Below, piece by piece: positions 55,169-64,000 of a DNA stretch of 64,000 bases (position 1 is its first letter; each line of letters begins with the position of its first letter). Source of the DNA: Flavobacterium sp. DG2-3 (GTDB lineage Bacteria; Bacteroidota; Bacteroidia; Flavobacteriales; Flavobacteriaceae); NCBI RefSeq assembly GCF_030730925.1, contig NZ_JAVAMB010000005.1, forward strand, positions 1-64,000, in the 5' to 3' direction. Position numbers and translations under genes: made by a program. Under the pieces are notes generated by a model that ran no database searches, had not been told where the DNA came from, and worked only from the letters and a program-made list of their open reading frames with translations.

Positions 55169-57949
55169 ATGAAGAATTTCAAAAAAATAGTATTAGTTTT
55201 TTCTCTTTTAGTAACCCTAGTTTGTAAAGGACAAATTCTGCCTGTACACCTCACAACAGAGATGGCTGAAAATCCTTTAGCTGTCGTTCAGAATCAGCCG
55301 AGATTCGGTTGGAAATTGGTTTCAAAAGAATCCGATGCCTCACAAATCGCCTATTTGATTTTAGTGGCTTCTTCGGAAGAAAAACTAAACAATGACGACG
55401 GAGATATCTGGAATACAGGAAGAGTAAACTCAGATAAAAACCTGCATATTGTTTACAACGGAAAACCATTAAAAAATGAAACCAAATATTTCTGGAAAGT
55501 TAAAGTATGGAATCAAGAAGGAAAACTTTCTAAATGGAGCAAAACTGCCTCTTTTAGAACCGCACCTTTAGAATCAGAATTAAATCCCGTTTGGATTGGA
55601 GCGATTACAAAAGCCGACAGCCATTTGCCGGAAGGCAGAAACTTTCATAGCGCGACTTACAAAAGAGAAAAGAAAGACGCGATTATCAACGCTTCCGATT
55701 CTCTTTCGAGGAGAAGTATAATGCTTCGTAAACCTTTCGAAGTAAAAAAAGAAATCAAAGAAGCGGTTGTTTATATTTCAGGCTTAGGGCATTACGAATT
55801 AACTATCAACGGAAAAAAAGTTGGCAACAGTCAGTTTGCGCCTTTGTGGACAGATTATGACAAAACGGTTAATTACAATGTTTACGAATTAGGCGCAAAA
55901 CAACTTCAAAAAGGCGAAAATGTTATCGGCGTTTTATTAGGAAATGGAATGTACAACACACTGGCTGAACGATATACCAAATTTTTCGTAAGTTTTGGTC
56001 CGCCGACTTTATTCTTCAAAATGAAAATCAAATACAATGATAATTCAGAAGAAATCGTAAAGTCAGATGAAACGTGGAAATACAGCAAAAGCCCGATTAC
56101 GTATAACAGCATTTTTGGTGGAGAAGATTACAACGCTAATTTAGAGCAAAAAGGATGGAATACTAAACATTTCAAAGATTCAAATTGGAAAAAAGTAGTC
56201 GTTCAGGAAGCTCCGAAAGGAGTTTTAAGACCGCAGACTACAACACCAATTACGATTCAGAAACAATATGAAGTTAAAACGGCAAAAGAGCTGAAACCGA
56301 ATTTCTTTGTTTTTGATATGGGACAAAATCTTTCTGGATTTCCAACTATAAAAGTAAAAGGAAAAAAAGGACAAACCGTTCGTGTTTGGGTTGGAGAAAG
56401 TTTAAACGAAGACGGAACGGTTGGACAAGGAAAATCGGGAAAACCGTATTATTATGACTATACTCTAAAAAGTAAAGATACCGAAGAATGGACGCCGAAA
56501 TTCAGCTTTTACGGATTTCAGTTTGTTCAGATTGAAAACATTAATTACAAAGAAACAAAAGATAAAAGCCTGCCGACTCTTGTAGAATTAAAATCGAATT
56601 TCATTTACAATTCGGCTGGAGAAGCGGGAAGTTTTGCGTGTTCGAATGAGCTTTTTAATAAAACACATGAGATTATAAATTATGCTATAAAAAGTAATTT
56701 CCAGAGTGTTTTTACGGATTGTCCACAACGCGAAAAATTAGGTTGGTTGGAAGAAATTCACTTAAACGGGCCAGGTTTACTTTTCAATTATAATCTGCAG
56801 ACTTTCGCTCCTGCTACGATGCAGAACATTGCAGATTCGCAAAGAGAAAACGGACTTATTCCGTCGATTGTTCCTGAGTATATCATTTTTGGTGGCGATT
56901 TTACCGATTCTCCAGAATGGGGAGTAACAGGCGTGATTCTGCCTTGGATGTATTATGAATATTACGGCGATGCGTCTTTAATTGAAAAATATTATTCGGT
57001 TATGAAAAACTATGTCGATTATTTAGAATCAAAATCTAAAAATCACATTGTTTCGCACGGTTTGGGTGATTGGTACGATTACGGAATGCATCCTGCGGGA
57101 TATTCAAAAAACAGTCCGATTGCGCTTTCGGCAACTTCTCATTTTTATTACGGAGCAAGTTTGGTGGCAAAAGCAGCTAAATTATTAGGTAAAACCGAAG
57201 ATATTGAGAAATATGAAACTTTGACTGCTGATATTAAAAAGGCATTTAATGATGAGTTTTTCAACTCAGAAACCAAACAATACGGAACTGGAAGTCAGTT
57301 TAGCAATGCCGTTCCGATTTTTATGAATATTGTAGAGCCACAATACAAAGAAGCGGTAATGCAGAACTTATTGGCAGACATTGCTGCAAAAGGCAATCGT
57401 TTAACGACGGGAGATGTTGGAAATCGTTATTTATTTCAAGCTTTAGCACAAAATGGTGAAAACGAAACGATGTTTAAAATGAACAATCATTATGATGCGC
57501 CGGGTTATGGTTTTCAGGTTAAATACGGTGTAACAACTTTAACGGAACAATGGGATCCGAGAAAAGGAAATTCGTATAACCATTTTATGATGGGACAGAT
57601 TGAGGAATGGTTTTACCAAAGTTTAGCCGGAATTAAATCGGATCCTGAAAAACCAGGTTTCAAACATTTCTTTATTCAGCCAGAAGTTGTCGGCGATATG
57701 ACTTTCGCGAAAGCGGACTATCAATCGGTTTATGGAAAAATTGTTTCTTCTTGGGAAAAGAAAGACGGAAAGTTTATTCTAAATGTTGAAATTCCGGTAA
57801 ATACAACAGCGACAATAAAATTGCCAGTTGCTAAGAATTCTGAGATAAAAATTGATGGTAAAAAGCTTAGGGTAGGTTTTGATGAAAAAGCTCAGAAACC
57901 GAGTTTAGAATTAGGTTCTGGAAAATATATAATTGAATGCACAATATAG
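55169..57949 (+). CDS. Alpha-L-rhamnosidase, GH78 (large multidomain type)
   Basis: 926 aa with a signal peptide ending CKGQ (about residue 21). Domains are in the usual order for large GH78 enzymes: an N-terminal fibronectin-like module (about 25-135), two beta-sandwich domains (about 150-470; ISGLGHYELTINGKKVGNSQ, FDMGQNLSGFPTIKVKGKKG), an (alpha/alpha)6 barrel (about 480-840), and a C-terminal sandwich. The catalytic segment TDCPQREKLGWLEE gives D517, E522 and E529, matching the spacing of D567, E572 and D579 in Bacillus RhaB. It releases alpha-L-rhamnose. Together with the GH78 at 11595 and the GH106 at 20624, it gives the locus three rhamnosidases. Confidence 0.93.
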   Translation: MKNFKKIVLVFSLLVTLVCKGQILPVHLTTEMAENPLAVVQNQPRFGWKLVSKESDASQIAYLILVASSEEKLNNDDGDIWNTGRVNSDKNLHIVYNGKPLKNETKYFWKVKVWNQEGKLSKWSKTASFRTAPLESELNPVWIGAITKADSHLPEGRNFHSATYKREKKDAIINASDSLSRRSIMLRKPFEVKKEIKEAVVYISGLGHYELTINGKKVGNSQFAPLWTDYDKTVNYNVYELGAKQLQKGENVIGVLLGNGMYNTLAERYTKFFVSFGPPTLFFKMKIKYNDNSEEIVKSDETWKYSKSPITYNSIFGGEDYNANLEQKGWNTKHFKDSNWKKVVVQEAPKGVLRPQTTTPITIQKQYEVKTAKELKPNFFVFDMGQNLSGFPTIKVKGKKGQTVRVWVGESLNEDGTVGQGKSGKPYYYDYTLKSKDTEEWTPKFSFYGFQFVQIENINYKETKDKSLPTLVELKSNFIYNSAGEAGSFACSNELFNKTHEIINYAIKSNFQSVFTDCPQREKLGWLEEIHLNGPGLLFNYNLQTFAPATMQNIADSQRENGLIPSIVPEYIIFGGDFTDSPEWGVTGVILPWMYYEYYGDASLIEKYYSVMKNYVDYLESKSKNHIVSHGLGDWYDYGMHPAGYSKNSPIALSATSHFYYGASLVAKAAKLLGKTEDIEKYETLTADIKKAFNDEFFNSETKQYGTGSQFSNAVPIFMNIVEPQYKEAVMQNLLADIAAKGNRLTTGDVGNRYLFQALAQNGENETMFKMNNHYDAPGYGFQVKYGVTTLTEQWDPRKGNSYNHFMMGQIEEWFYQSLAGIKSDPEKPGFKHFFIQPEVVGDMTFAKADYQSVYGKIVSSWEKKDGKFILNVEIPVNTTATIKLPVAKNSEIKIDGKKLRVGFDEKAQKPSLELGSGKYIIECTI

Positions 57950-57950
57950 A

Positions 57951-58216
57951 ACGCGGATGACACGGATTCGCTATCGCGAAGACGCAGATTTTCACAGATT
58001 TTTTTAATTAAATCTATTGCCTCCAGTTTTAACTGGAGGTTATAAATAAGACAAGTAATAAGGCTTTAGCCAAATTTAAAGTTCGGCTAAAGCCAATTTA
58101 AAAGCTAATATATGTTCCTCCAGCTAAAGCAGGAGGCAATTGAAAAAATAGAATATAAAATTAAAAATCCGTTTTTATCCGCGTCTTTACGAAGTAAATC
58201 CGTTAAATCTGCGTAC
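57951..58216. repeat. ACGCGGAT palindrome with a CCTCCAG element inside
   Basis: The outer arms ACGCGGATGACACGGATTCG and ACGAAGTAAATCCGTTAAAT plus CTGCGT belong to the family at 11200 and 55020. The loop contains an entire CCTCCAGTTTTAACTGGAGG / GGCTTTAGCC element (58016-58142). This is element-in-element nesting. Confidence 0.8.
58016..58142. repeat. CCTCCAG / GGCTTTAGCC element, third copy
   Basis: 127 bp with the same architecture as 24246-24373. Substitutions in the left arm are matched in the pairing strand of that arm (CCTCCAGTTTTAACTGGAGG), so the local hairpin is kept. An ATG inside the right end (58112) opens a spurious upstream extension of the next gene. Confidence 0.85.
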
Positions 58217-58228
58217 AATCTCATAACA

Positions 58229-59644
58229 ATGAAAAAAATAAAATACATCTTCTTAGTTTCCATTTTTGCTTTGACATTTGCCAATGCACAGACTTCTGAT
58301 ACCAATTTTAGAAAACCAGTATCAGAAACGCTAAAGAAAATTGAAACTTTATTTAATGTAACGATCAACGATGACAGAGGTTTATTGAAAGGAAAAGAAC
58401 TCGACTATGCCGACTGGAGAATTGAACCGGGAAGCCTGCCGTTGTCGCTGACCAATATTTTGGCACCATTCGAATTGATGTATTTCAAACAGCCGGATGG
58501 AACCTACATTATTCGTAAATATGAAAACCATAAAGTTTCTGTTGATAAAGGAAAAGAACGTTTGTTTTATTTAGAAAGCCTTTATTCGACTAAAGAACAA
58601 TGGGAAAAACGCAAAATGGAGTTAAAAGCTTGTATGATTTCATCATTTGGTTTGGATAAGGCGCCCCCTACACCTAAGTCTAAGCCACTTTTAACTCCAA
58701 AGAGAATCTATAAAGACTACAGTGTCGAGAATATCGCTCTGGAGATTTTACCGGGTGTTTATGCAACGGGATCGATTTACAAACCGTATCCGTTGAACAA
58801 AAAAGCAGCTGTTATTATAACTCCAGACGGACATTTTGGCGACGGACGATATAGAAAAGATGAACAGTATAGATGTGCAATGATGGCAAAAATGGGGGCC
58901 ATTGTTGTGGGTTACGATTTATTTGCTTGGGGAGAATCCTTATTGCAGTTTCCAGAAGAAACGCACAGAAACAGTATTGCATCAACCGTTCAGTTGTTGA
59001 CAGGAATTCGTCTGCTGGATTATTTAGCAACGGTTAAAAATGCGGATATGACGAGAGTTGGTGTTACAGGAGGTTCAGGCGGAGGATCACATACGATGTT
59101 TTTAGCAGCGATTGATGATCGTGTAAAAGTTTCGGCTCCAGTGGTAATGGTTTCCTCTCACTTTTCTGGCGGATGTCCGTGCGAAAGCGGGCGCGGCATT
59201 CACTTATGTGGAAACGGAACAAACAACGCTGAAATCTCAGCTATGATGGCTCCAAAACCGCAATTGATCGTTTCAGATGGAAAAGATTGGACATTGGCAG
59301 TTCCAGAATTGGAATTTCCTTTTATCCAGAGAACTTATGAATTATACGGTAAAAAGGATTTGGTAGAAAATGCTCATTTTGCAAAAGAAGGACATGATTT
59401 CGGAATTTCGAAGCGTATGGCGTTGTATCCGTTTATGGCGAAATATTTGGATTTAGATTTGAATAAAGTAAAGAATGATAAAGGTGAAATCGATGAATCG
59501 ACTTGTGTGATTGAACCGAAAGAAAAGTTGTTTGTTTTTGGAGATAAAGGTGAAAAATTGCCTAAAAATGCGCTTAAAGACATCAACAAATTATATGAAA
59601 TGTTCGGAGAAAAAAATCTGAAGGTTTATGAGGTTAAGAAATAA
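58229..59644 (+). CDS. Secreted alpha/beta-hydrolase esterase with N-terminal STN-like domain
   Basis: 471 aa from the ATG chosen here, giving a clean signal peptide (MKKIKYIFLVSIFALTFANAQ). Residues about 25-95 resemble an STN domain of TonB-dependent receptors and secretins (LFNVTINDDRGLLKGKELDY, then NILAPFELMYFKQPDGTYII). Residues about 140-440 are an acetylxylan-esterase or dienelactone-hydrolase-like alpha/beta hydrolase: nucleophile S283 in VTGGSGGGSH, probable D350 in IVSDGKDW, and H389 in AKEGHDFG. It would remove acetyl or similar esters from pectin. An STN-like module joined to an esterase is an unusual pairing; the module may dock to a TonB-system component or simply bind sugar. 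Confidence 0.72.
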   Translation: MKKIKYIFLVSIFALTFANAQTSDTNFRKPVSETLKKIETLFNVTINDDRGLLKGKELDYADWRIEPGSLPLSLTNILAPFELMYFKQPDGTYIIRKYENHKVSVDKGKERLFYLESLYSTKEQWEKRKMELKACMISSFGLDKAPPTPKSKPLLTPKRIYKDYSVENIALEILPGVYATGSIYKPYPLNKKAAVIITPDGHFGDGRYRKDEQYRCAMMAKMGAIVVGYDLFAWGESLLQFPEETHRNSIASTVQLLTGIRLLDYLATVKNADMTRVGVTGGSGGGSHTMFLAAIDDRVKVSAPVVMVSSHFSGGCPCESGRGIHLCGNGTNNAEISAMMAPKPQLIVSDGKDWTLAVPELEFPFIQRTYELYGKKDLVENAHFAKEGHDFGISKRMALYPFMAKYLDLDLNKVKNDKGEIDESTCVIEPKEKLFVFGDKGEKLPKNALKDINKLYEMFGEKNLKVYEVKK

Positions 59645-59899
59645 AGGTTAGTTGCCACGAATTTCACGAATTACACGAATTTTTTTATGCCACAGATTAA
59701 AATGATTATCTGGATTTTATCTGCCAGATCTGCAAAATCTGCGAGAGTTAAATTTTTCCCGCAGATTTAGTAGATCTAGCAGATTTTTAATCAGTGAAAA
59801 TCCTTTAATCTGTGGCAGAAAATTAGAGAAAATGAATTAAAAATTAAAAAAGAAATTAGTGCAATTCGTGTAATTAGTGGCGAAAAAAAATATATAAGT
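59645..59899. repeat. Three palindromes nested in one another
   Basis: Outer: GCCACGAATTTCACGAATTA ... AATTCGTGTAATTAGTGGC (59652-59881). Middle: TGCCACAGATTAA ... TTTAATCTGTGGCA (59688-59817). Inner: AAATCTGCG ... CGCAGATTT (59735-59768). The order outer-middle-inner combines three families that also occur separately in this window. No gene is present. Confidence 0.88.
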
Positions 59900-62347
59900 A
59901 TGAATCTAAAAATTAAAATAACCGCAATCTGTTTAGGGATTTTTTCCTTTGCATCGGCACAAAATGATTTGAAACTTTGGTACAATAAACCAGCTGCAAT
60001 CTGGAATGAAGCCTTACCATTAGGTAATGGACGTTTAGGCGCAATGGTTTTTGGCGATCCAGCTGTTGAGCGTTTACAATTGAATGAAGAAACCATTTGG
60101 GCGGGTTCTCCTAACAGTAATGCACATTCTAAATCTATAGAAGCTTTGCCAATTGTTCGTAAATTAATATTTGAAGGGAAATTTGATGAAGCGCAAGATT
60201 TGGCTACAAAAGATATCATGTCGCAGACCAATGACGGAATGCCATATCAGACTTTTGGGAGCGTTTATATTTCGTTTCCGGGGCATCAAAAATATTCGAA
60301 TTATTATAGAGATTTAGATATTAGTAACGCTTCCGCGAAAGTGAAATACACCGTTAATGGAGTTGAATTTACACGCGAAATTATAAGTGCTTTTTCAGAT
60401 CAGGTTATTGCTGTGAAGCTTTCTGCAAGCAAGCCGGGACAGATTACGTGCAATGTTTTCATGAACAGTCCAATTGATAAAACTGTTCCGTCAACAGAAG
60501 GAAACCAGATTATCCTTTCTGGAGTTGGGACTAATTTTGAAGGCGTAAAAGGAAAAGTAAAATTTCAGGGAAGATTAACGGCAAAAAATAAAGGTGGCGA
60601 AATCGATGCGAGCAACGGCGTTTTGAGTATTAATAAAGCTGATGAAGTGACACTTTATATTTCGATTGCTACGAATTTTAAAAATTATCAAGATATTTCT
60701 GGAGATGAAATTGCCAAAAGCAAAGATTATTTGGCTAAAGCCGAAATAAAAGATTTTGAAACCATTAAGAAATCTCACACTGAATATTACCAAAAATTCT
60801 TCAATAGAGTTGCTTTATATTTAGGTTCGAATGAAAATGCTAAGAAACCAACCAACGAAAGAATTAGAGATTTCTCTAAACAATTTGATCCGCAGTTGGC
60901 CGCATTATATTTCCAATTTGGACGTTATTTATTGATTTCGAGTTCACAGCCAGGTGGACAGCCAGCGAATTTACAGGGAATTTGGAACGATATGGTAACT
61001 CCGCCTTGGGACAGTAAATACACGACCAACATTAATGCTGAAATGAATTATTGGCCAGCACAGGTAACTAATTTGCAGGAAATGCACGAACCGTTTTTGC
61101 AGATGGCTAAAGAGTTAAGCGTTACAGGTGCAGAAACTGCCAGAATGATGTACAATGCTGGCGGATGGGTTTTACACCACAATACCGATATTTGGCGTGT
61201 AACCGCTCCAGTAGATTCAGCTGCTTCGGGAATGTGGCCGACAGGAGGAGCTTGGGTTTGTCAGGATTTATGGGAAAGATATTTGTATACGGGAGATAAA
61301 AAATATTTAGCAGAGATATATCCAATAATGAAAGGTGCTGCCGATTTCTTTTTGGATTTCATGATTATAGATCCAAACACAGGATATTTGGTTGTTGTAC
61401 CTTCAAGTTCGCCTGAAAACACGCATGCGGGAGGAACAGGAAAATCGACTATTGCATCGGGAACGACAATGGATAATCAGTTGATATTTGATTTGTTTAC
61501 ACATGTAATCGAAGCTTCAAAACTGGTTGCTCAAGATGCTGCTTACGCGAAAAAAGTAAGCGATGTTTTGGCAAAAATGCCTCCAATGAAAGTTGGAAAA
61601 CACAGTCAGTTACAGGAATGGCAAGACGATTGGGATAATCCGAAAGACAATCATAGACACGTTTCGCATTTGTACGGATTATATCCGAGTAATCAGATTT
61701 CGCCAATTAAAACACCTGAATTATTTGAAGCCGCAAAACAATCACTGATTTACAGAACAGACGAATCTACAGGTTGGTCAATGGGATGGAAAGTGAATTT
61801 ATGGGCGAGACTCTTAGACGGAAATCACGCGTATAAACTGATTCAGGATCAATTGCATTTGGTAACGGCAGATCAGAGAAAAGGAGGAGGAACGTATCCG
61901 AATATGTTAGATGCGCATCAGCCTTTCCAAATCGATGGGAATTTTGGCTGTACAGCTGGAATCGCTGAAATGCTAATGCAGAGTCAGGAAGATGCGATTC
62001 AGTTACTGCCAGCGTTACCAACGGTTTGGAAAGACGGAAGCATAAAAGGTTTAGTGGCAAGAGGTGGTTTTGTAATCGATATGACTTGGAAAAACAATAA
62101 GGTTTCGACTTTAAAGATCTATTCGAAAATTGGTGGAAACTGTCGTTTAAAAGTAGAAAATACTTTGAAAGGGTCGTCAATAAAAAAAGCAAAAGGTAAA
62201 AATTCAAATGCTTTGTTTTATGATGTAGAAGTGAAGAAACCAATTATTTCGAATGAAGCGAAACTTGAAAAAGTAAAACTGCCGAATTACAATATTTACG
62301 ATGTGAATATGAAAGCGGGGCAGACGTATACTTTTACTGGGAATTGA
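59900..62347 (+). CDS. Alpha-L-fucosidase or alpha-L-galactosidase, GH95
   Basis: 815 aa with a signal peptide ending ASAQ (about residue 21). The N-terminal beta-sandwich starts [20 protein letters not shown], followed by [14 protein letters not shown]; the (alpha/alpha)6 barrel spans about 300-700 with [56 protein letters not shown] and [14 protein letters not shown]. These are diagnostic GH95 segments. GH95 enzymes release alpha-1,2-L-fucose or alpha-L-galactose; a GH95 member removes L-galactose from rhamnogalacturonan II in Bacteroides. The length is standard. It is periplasmic by its signal peptide. Confidence 0.93.
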   Translation: MNLKIKITAICLGIFSFASAQNDLKLWYNKPAAIWNEALPLGNGRLGAMVFGDPAVERLQLNEETIWAGSPNSNAHSKSIEALPIVRKLIFEGKFDEAQDLATKDIMSQTNDGMPYQTFGSVYISFPGHQKYSNYYRDLDISNASAKVKYTVNGVEFTREIISAFSDQVIAVKLSASKPGQITCNVFMNSPIDKTVPSTEGNQIILSGVGTNFEGVKGKVKFQGRLTAKNKGGEIDASNGVLSINKADEVTLYISIATNFKNYQDISGDEIAKSKDYLAKAEIKDFETIKKSHTEYYQKFFNRVALYLGSNENAKKPTNERIRDFSKQFDPQLAALYFQFGRYLLISSSQPGGQPANLQGIWNDMVTPPWDSKYTTNINAEMNYWPAQVTNLQEMHEPFLQMAKELSVTGAETARMMYNAGGWVLHHNTDIWRVTAPVDSAASGMWPTGGAWVCQDLWERYLYTGDKKYLAEIYPIMKGAADFFLDFMIIDPNTGYLVVVPSSSPENTHAGGTGKSTIASGTTMDNQLIFDLFTHVIEASKLVAQDAAYAKKVSDVLAKMPPMKVGKHSQLQEWQDDWDNPKDNHRHVSHLYGLYPSNQISPIKTPELFEAAKQSLIYRTDESTGWSMGWKVNLWARLLDGNHAYKLIQDQLHLVTADQRKGGGTYPNMLDAHQPFQIDGNFGCTAGIAEMLMQSQEDAIQLLPALPTVWKDGSIKGLVARGGFVIDMTWKNNKVSTLKIYSKIGGNCRLKVENTLKGSSIKKAKGKNSNALFYDVEVKKPIISNEAKLEKVKLPNYNIYDVNMKAGQTYTFTGN

Positions 62348-62751
62348 TTTTTTGAAACCATATAAGTGATATAAGGTAGTTTAAAGTTTTTTTCCTGCAA
62401 GGTTTTCGAAACCTTGTAGGTATAAATTTCAGGTTCATTTTGTCATTTCGACCTTAGGGAGAAATCGCACGCGTAACCACAAAGATTGTCGAAAATTGTT
62501 GCGGAATTTCTAGTGTGATTTCTCCTTACGTCGAAATGACAAAACCATGAGATTAATCTCTTGGAACTAATAAACACCTACAAGGTTTCGAAAACCTTGC
62601 AGGAGAAATAAAGGTGTAGTGAAAACGTAAACGTCTCTCGCGTGAGTGATGGAAGTGGAGCTCTCCCGATTTTTCATCGGGAAGCGGGAACGGACAGCAC
62701 GATTCGCCGCGGCGAACACGCCCAAAAAAATATTAAAATAATACAATTAAA
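62348..62751. other. Intergenic region with nested palindromes and a GC-rich element
   Basis: No gene in these 404 bases. 62355-62384 is a single AAACCATATAAGTGATATAA arm. 62394-62420 and 62577-62603 are matching CCTGCAAGGTTTTCGAAACC hairpins that bracket the TCGACnnAGGGAGAAAT palindrome at 62438-62544. 62620-62725 is a distinctly GC-rich block containing the hairpin CTCCCGATTTTTCATCGGGA and ending in CGGCGAACACGCCC. Confidence 0.65.
62438..62544. repeat. TCGACCTTAGGGAGAAAT palindrome
   Basis: Arms TTTTGTCATTTCGACCTTAG and TTACGTCGAAATGACAAAA with internal GGGAGAAATC/GATTTCTCC pairing. This is the best-preserved copy of the family in the window. Confidence 0.85.
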
Positions 62752-64000
62752 ATGTTACGAGATTTTAAATACAAAATAATAGCCCTTACGGTTTTAATAG
62801 CTTTAAACACAAGCTGTAAATCGGGTGTAGATCATTCTCAGAAAGGAAAATCAGCGGTTTTAAACTCGACGGATTACAAACATTATGTTGATTATTTCAA
62901 CACGATGGAAGACGAAAATTTAAAATTTGCAGTTCCGAATGACAGTGCGTGGGCTTGGATGGATAAGAATATTCCGTTGTTTGAATGTCCGCAGCAGAAT
63001 TTTGAGGAAATTTATTATTTCAGATGGTGGAGTGTTCGTAAACATATTAAACAAACACCACAAGGATTTGCGATTACAGAGTTTTTGGTAGACCGTTCGT
63101 ATGCCGATAAATACAATATGATTAGTTGTGCTTTGGGGCATCATATTAATGAATTCCGTTGGGTTCATGATACGAAATATATTGAGCAGGATGTGAAAAT
63201 TTGGTACCGTGGAAATGACGGAAAACCGATGAACAAATTGTATAAATTCAGCAGTTGGACGGCGGATGCTTTGTACAATCGTTATTTGGTGAATAAGGAT
63301 GAAAAATTCTTGTTGGATATGTATCCAGACATGGTTACGGATTATGCGGTTTGGGAAAAAGACCGTCAGCGAAAAGATGGTTTGTTTTGGCAGCATGATG
63401 TAAAAGACGGAATGGAAGAATCTTTAAGTGGCGGACGAAAAGTGCAAAATGCAAGACCTACAATTAACAGTTATATGTACGGAAACGCCGTAGCGATTTC
63501 TAAAATGGCTGAAATGAAAGGTGATAAGGAAACAGAAGGAAAATTTAAAACAAAAGCTGATGAGTTACAGCAATTAGTGGAAACCAAATTGTGGAATCCA
63601 AAGAGTGAATTCTTTGAAACTTTGACACAGAAAGATACTCTGGCACAAGTTAGAGAAGCAATAGGATTTATTCCGTGGTATTTTAATCTTCCTGAAAAAG
63701 GAAAAGGATTTGAAAAAGCTTGGGAACAGATTAAAGATGAAAAAGGGTTTTCGGCACCTTTTGGATTAACAACGGCAGAAAGAAGAAGTCCGCGTTTTAG
63801 AACTCATGGAACTGGAACCTGCGAGTGGGACGGTGCTATTTGGCCATTTGCAAGTTCGCAGACTTTGACTGCAATGGCAAATGTTTTAAATGGTTACGAT
63901 CAGAATTTTGTTGGAAAACCAGATTATTTCAAACAAATGGAATTGTATGTGCAGTCGCAGTATTACAGAGGAAAACCTTATCTTGGTGAATATTTAGACG
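62752..64000 (+). CDS. Partial lipoprotein with (alpha/alpha)6 barrel, MGH1/GH142-like; continues past the window
   Basis: 416 codons are visible and the frame is open to the right edge, so the C terminus is missing. A lipobox (LNTSC, C22) predicts a lipoprotein. Segments such as FRWWSVRKHIKQTPQGFAIT, LYKFSSWTADALYNRYL, DVKDGMEESLSGG, ARPTINSYMYGNAVAIS and HGTGTCEWDGAIWPFASSQT resemble mannosyl-oligosaccharide-glucosidase-like (MGH1-type) barrels, including the kind present in GH142-related proteins. DG in CEWDGAIWPF is a conserved acid position in such barrels. GH142 is a beta-L-arabinofuranosidase family of the RG-II pathway, so the context is right, but the family call is tentative. It follows the GH95 gene in the same direction. 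Confidence 0.6.
   Translation, partial: MLRDFKYKIIALTVLIALNTSCKSGVDHSQKGKSAVLNSTDYKHYVDYFNTMEDENLKFAVPNDSAWAWMDKNIPLFECPQQNFEEIYYFRWWSVRKHIKQTPQGFAITEFLVDRSYADKYNMISCALGHHINEFRWVHDTKYIEQDVKIWYRGNDGKPMNKLYKFSSWTADALYNRYLVNKDEKFLLDMYPDMVTDYAVWEKDRQRKDGLFWQHDVKDGMEESLSGGRKVQNARPTINSYMYGNAVAISKMAEMKGDKETEGKFKTKADELQQLVETKLWNPKSEFFETLTQKDTLAQVREAIGFIPWYFNLPEKGKGFEKAWEQIKDEKGFSAPFGLTTAERRSPRFRTHGTGTCEWDGAIWPFASSQTLTAMANVLNGYDQNFVGKPDYFKQMELYVQSQYYRGKPYLGEYLD

Noticed and set aside
58112..58228. Upstream extension of the esterase gene by 39 codons
   Set aside because: It would translate the CCTCCAG repeat and place the signal peptide internally.
59791..60231. 146-codon minus-strand open frame across the GH95 start
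   Set aside because: It covers the signal peptide and first motifs of GH95 and part of a palindromic repeat; no recognisable protein features.
61767..62243. 158-codon minus-strand open frame opposite the GH95 gene
   Set aside because: The GH95 reading is strongly supported by family motifs across this stretch, and the opposite frame gives a low-complexity, leucine- and serine-rich product typical of a shadow.
62920..63396. 158-codon minus-strand open frame near the right edge
   Set aside because: It is opposite the partial lipoprotein gene, which has a lipobox and barrel motifs in a frame that stays open to the edge.

Overview
The window is AT-rich Bacteroidetes DNA, most likely from a Flavobacterium-like soil or plant-associated bacterium. 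The evidence is a SusC/SusD pair, TAnnTTTG-type -7 promoter elements, no Shine-Dalgarno sequences, lipoprotein signals of the xxSC type, and Flavobacterium-style intergenic hairpin repeats. No rRNA, tRNA, CRISPR array or complete insertion sequence was seen.

Layout. 433-5784: a secreted beta-helix glycosidase fused to an L-rhamnose mutarotase domain, then a translationally coupled Gfo/Idh/MocA oxidoreductase and sodium:solute symporter. 6028-6929: a HigB/HigA-like toxin-antitoxin pair. 6983-7103: a frameshifted helix-turn-helix relic. 7267-11195: housekeeping or accessory genes (a PsiD-type phosphatidylserine-decarboxylase-family enzyme, a fosmidomycin-resistance-type MFS pump, and a divergent AraC regulator). 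From 11595 to the right edge every gene is on the + strand and nearly all are exported carbohydrate-active enzymes. This is a very large polysaccharide utilization locus (PUL) centred on SusC (35102) and SusD (38510).

The enzyme families point to pectin, and especially to the rhamnogalacturonan side chains. They include two GH78 and one GH106 alpha-L-rhamnosidases, a GH2 beta-galactosidase, a GH127 beta-L-arabinofuranosidase, a GH140 apiosidase-like protein, GH28, three PL1-like lyases, a CE8 pectin methylesterase, two further esterases, GH95, a GH141-like protein and several beta-propeller proteins (GH43-like or sialidase-like). GH140, GH141, GH106, GH78, GH127, GH95, GH2 and GH28 together are the signature of rhamnogalacturonan-II degradation as known from Bacteroides. 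The locus continues past base 64000.

How it would work: outer-membrane and surface lyases, methylesterase and polygalacturonase cut and de-esterify pectin. SusCD imports oligosaccharides, and the exo-acting periplasmic enzymes strip rhamnose, galactose, arabinose, apiose and fucose-like sugars. Products may enter the cytoplasm through the SSS symporter and be handled by the Gfo/Idh enzyme. Three transcription units (433, 11595 and 35102) share an identical promoter layout, CAGG-N6-CAGG-N23-TAnnTTTG-like, which suggests one common activator not encoded here.

A second theme is the intergenic DNA. Almost every gap holds palindromic elements from about a dozen sequence families, often one inside the loop of another. 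One gap also holds a relic of a CE12 (rhamnogalacturonan acetylesterase) domain directly behind the CE8 gene.
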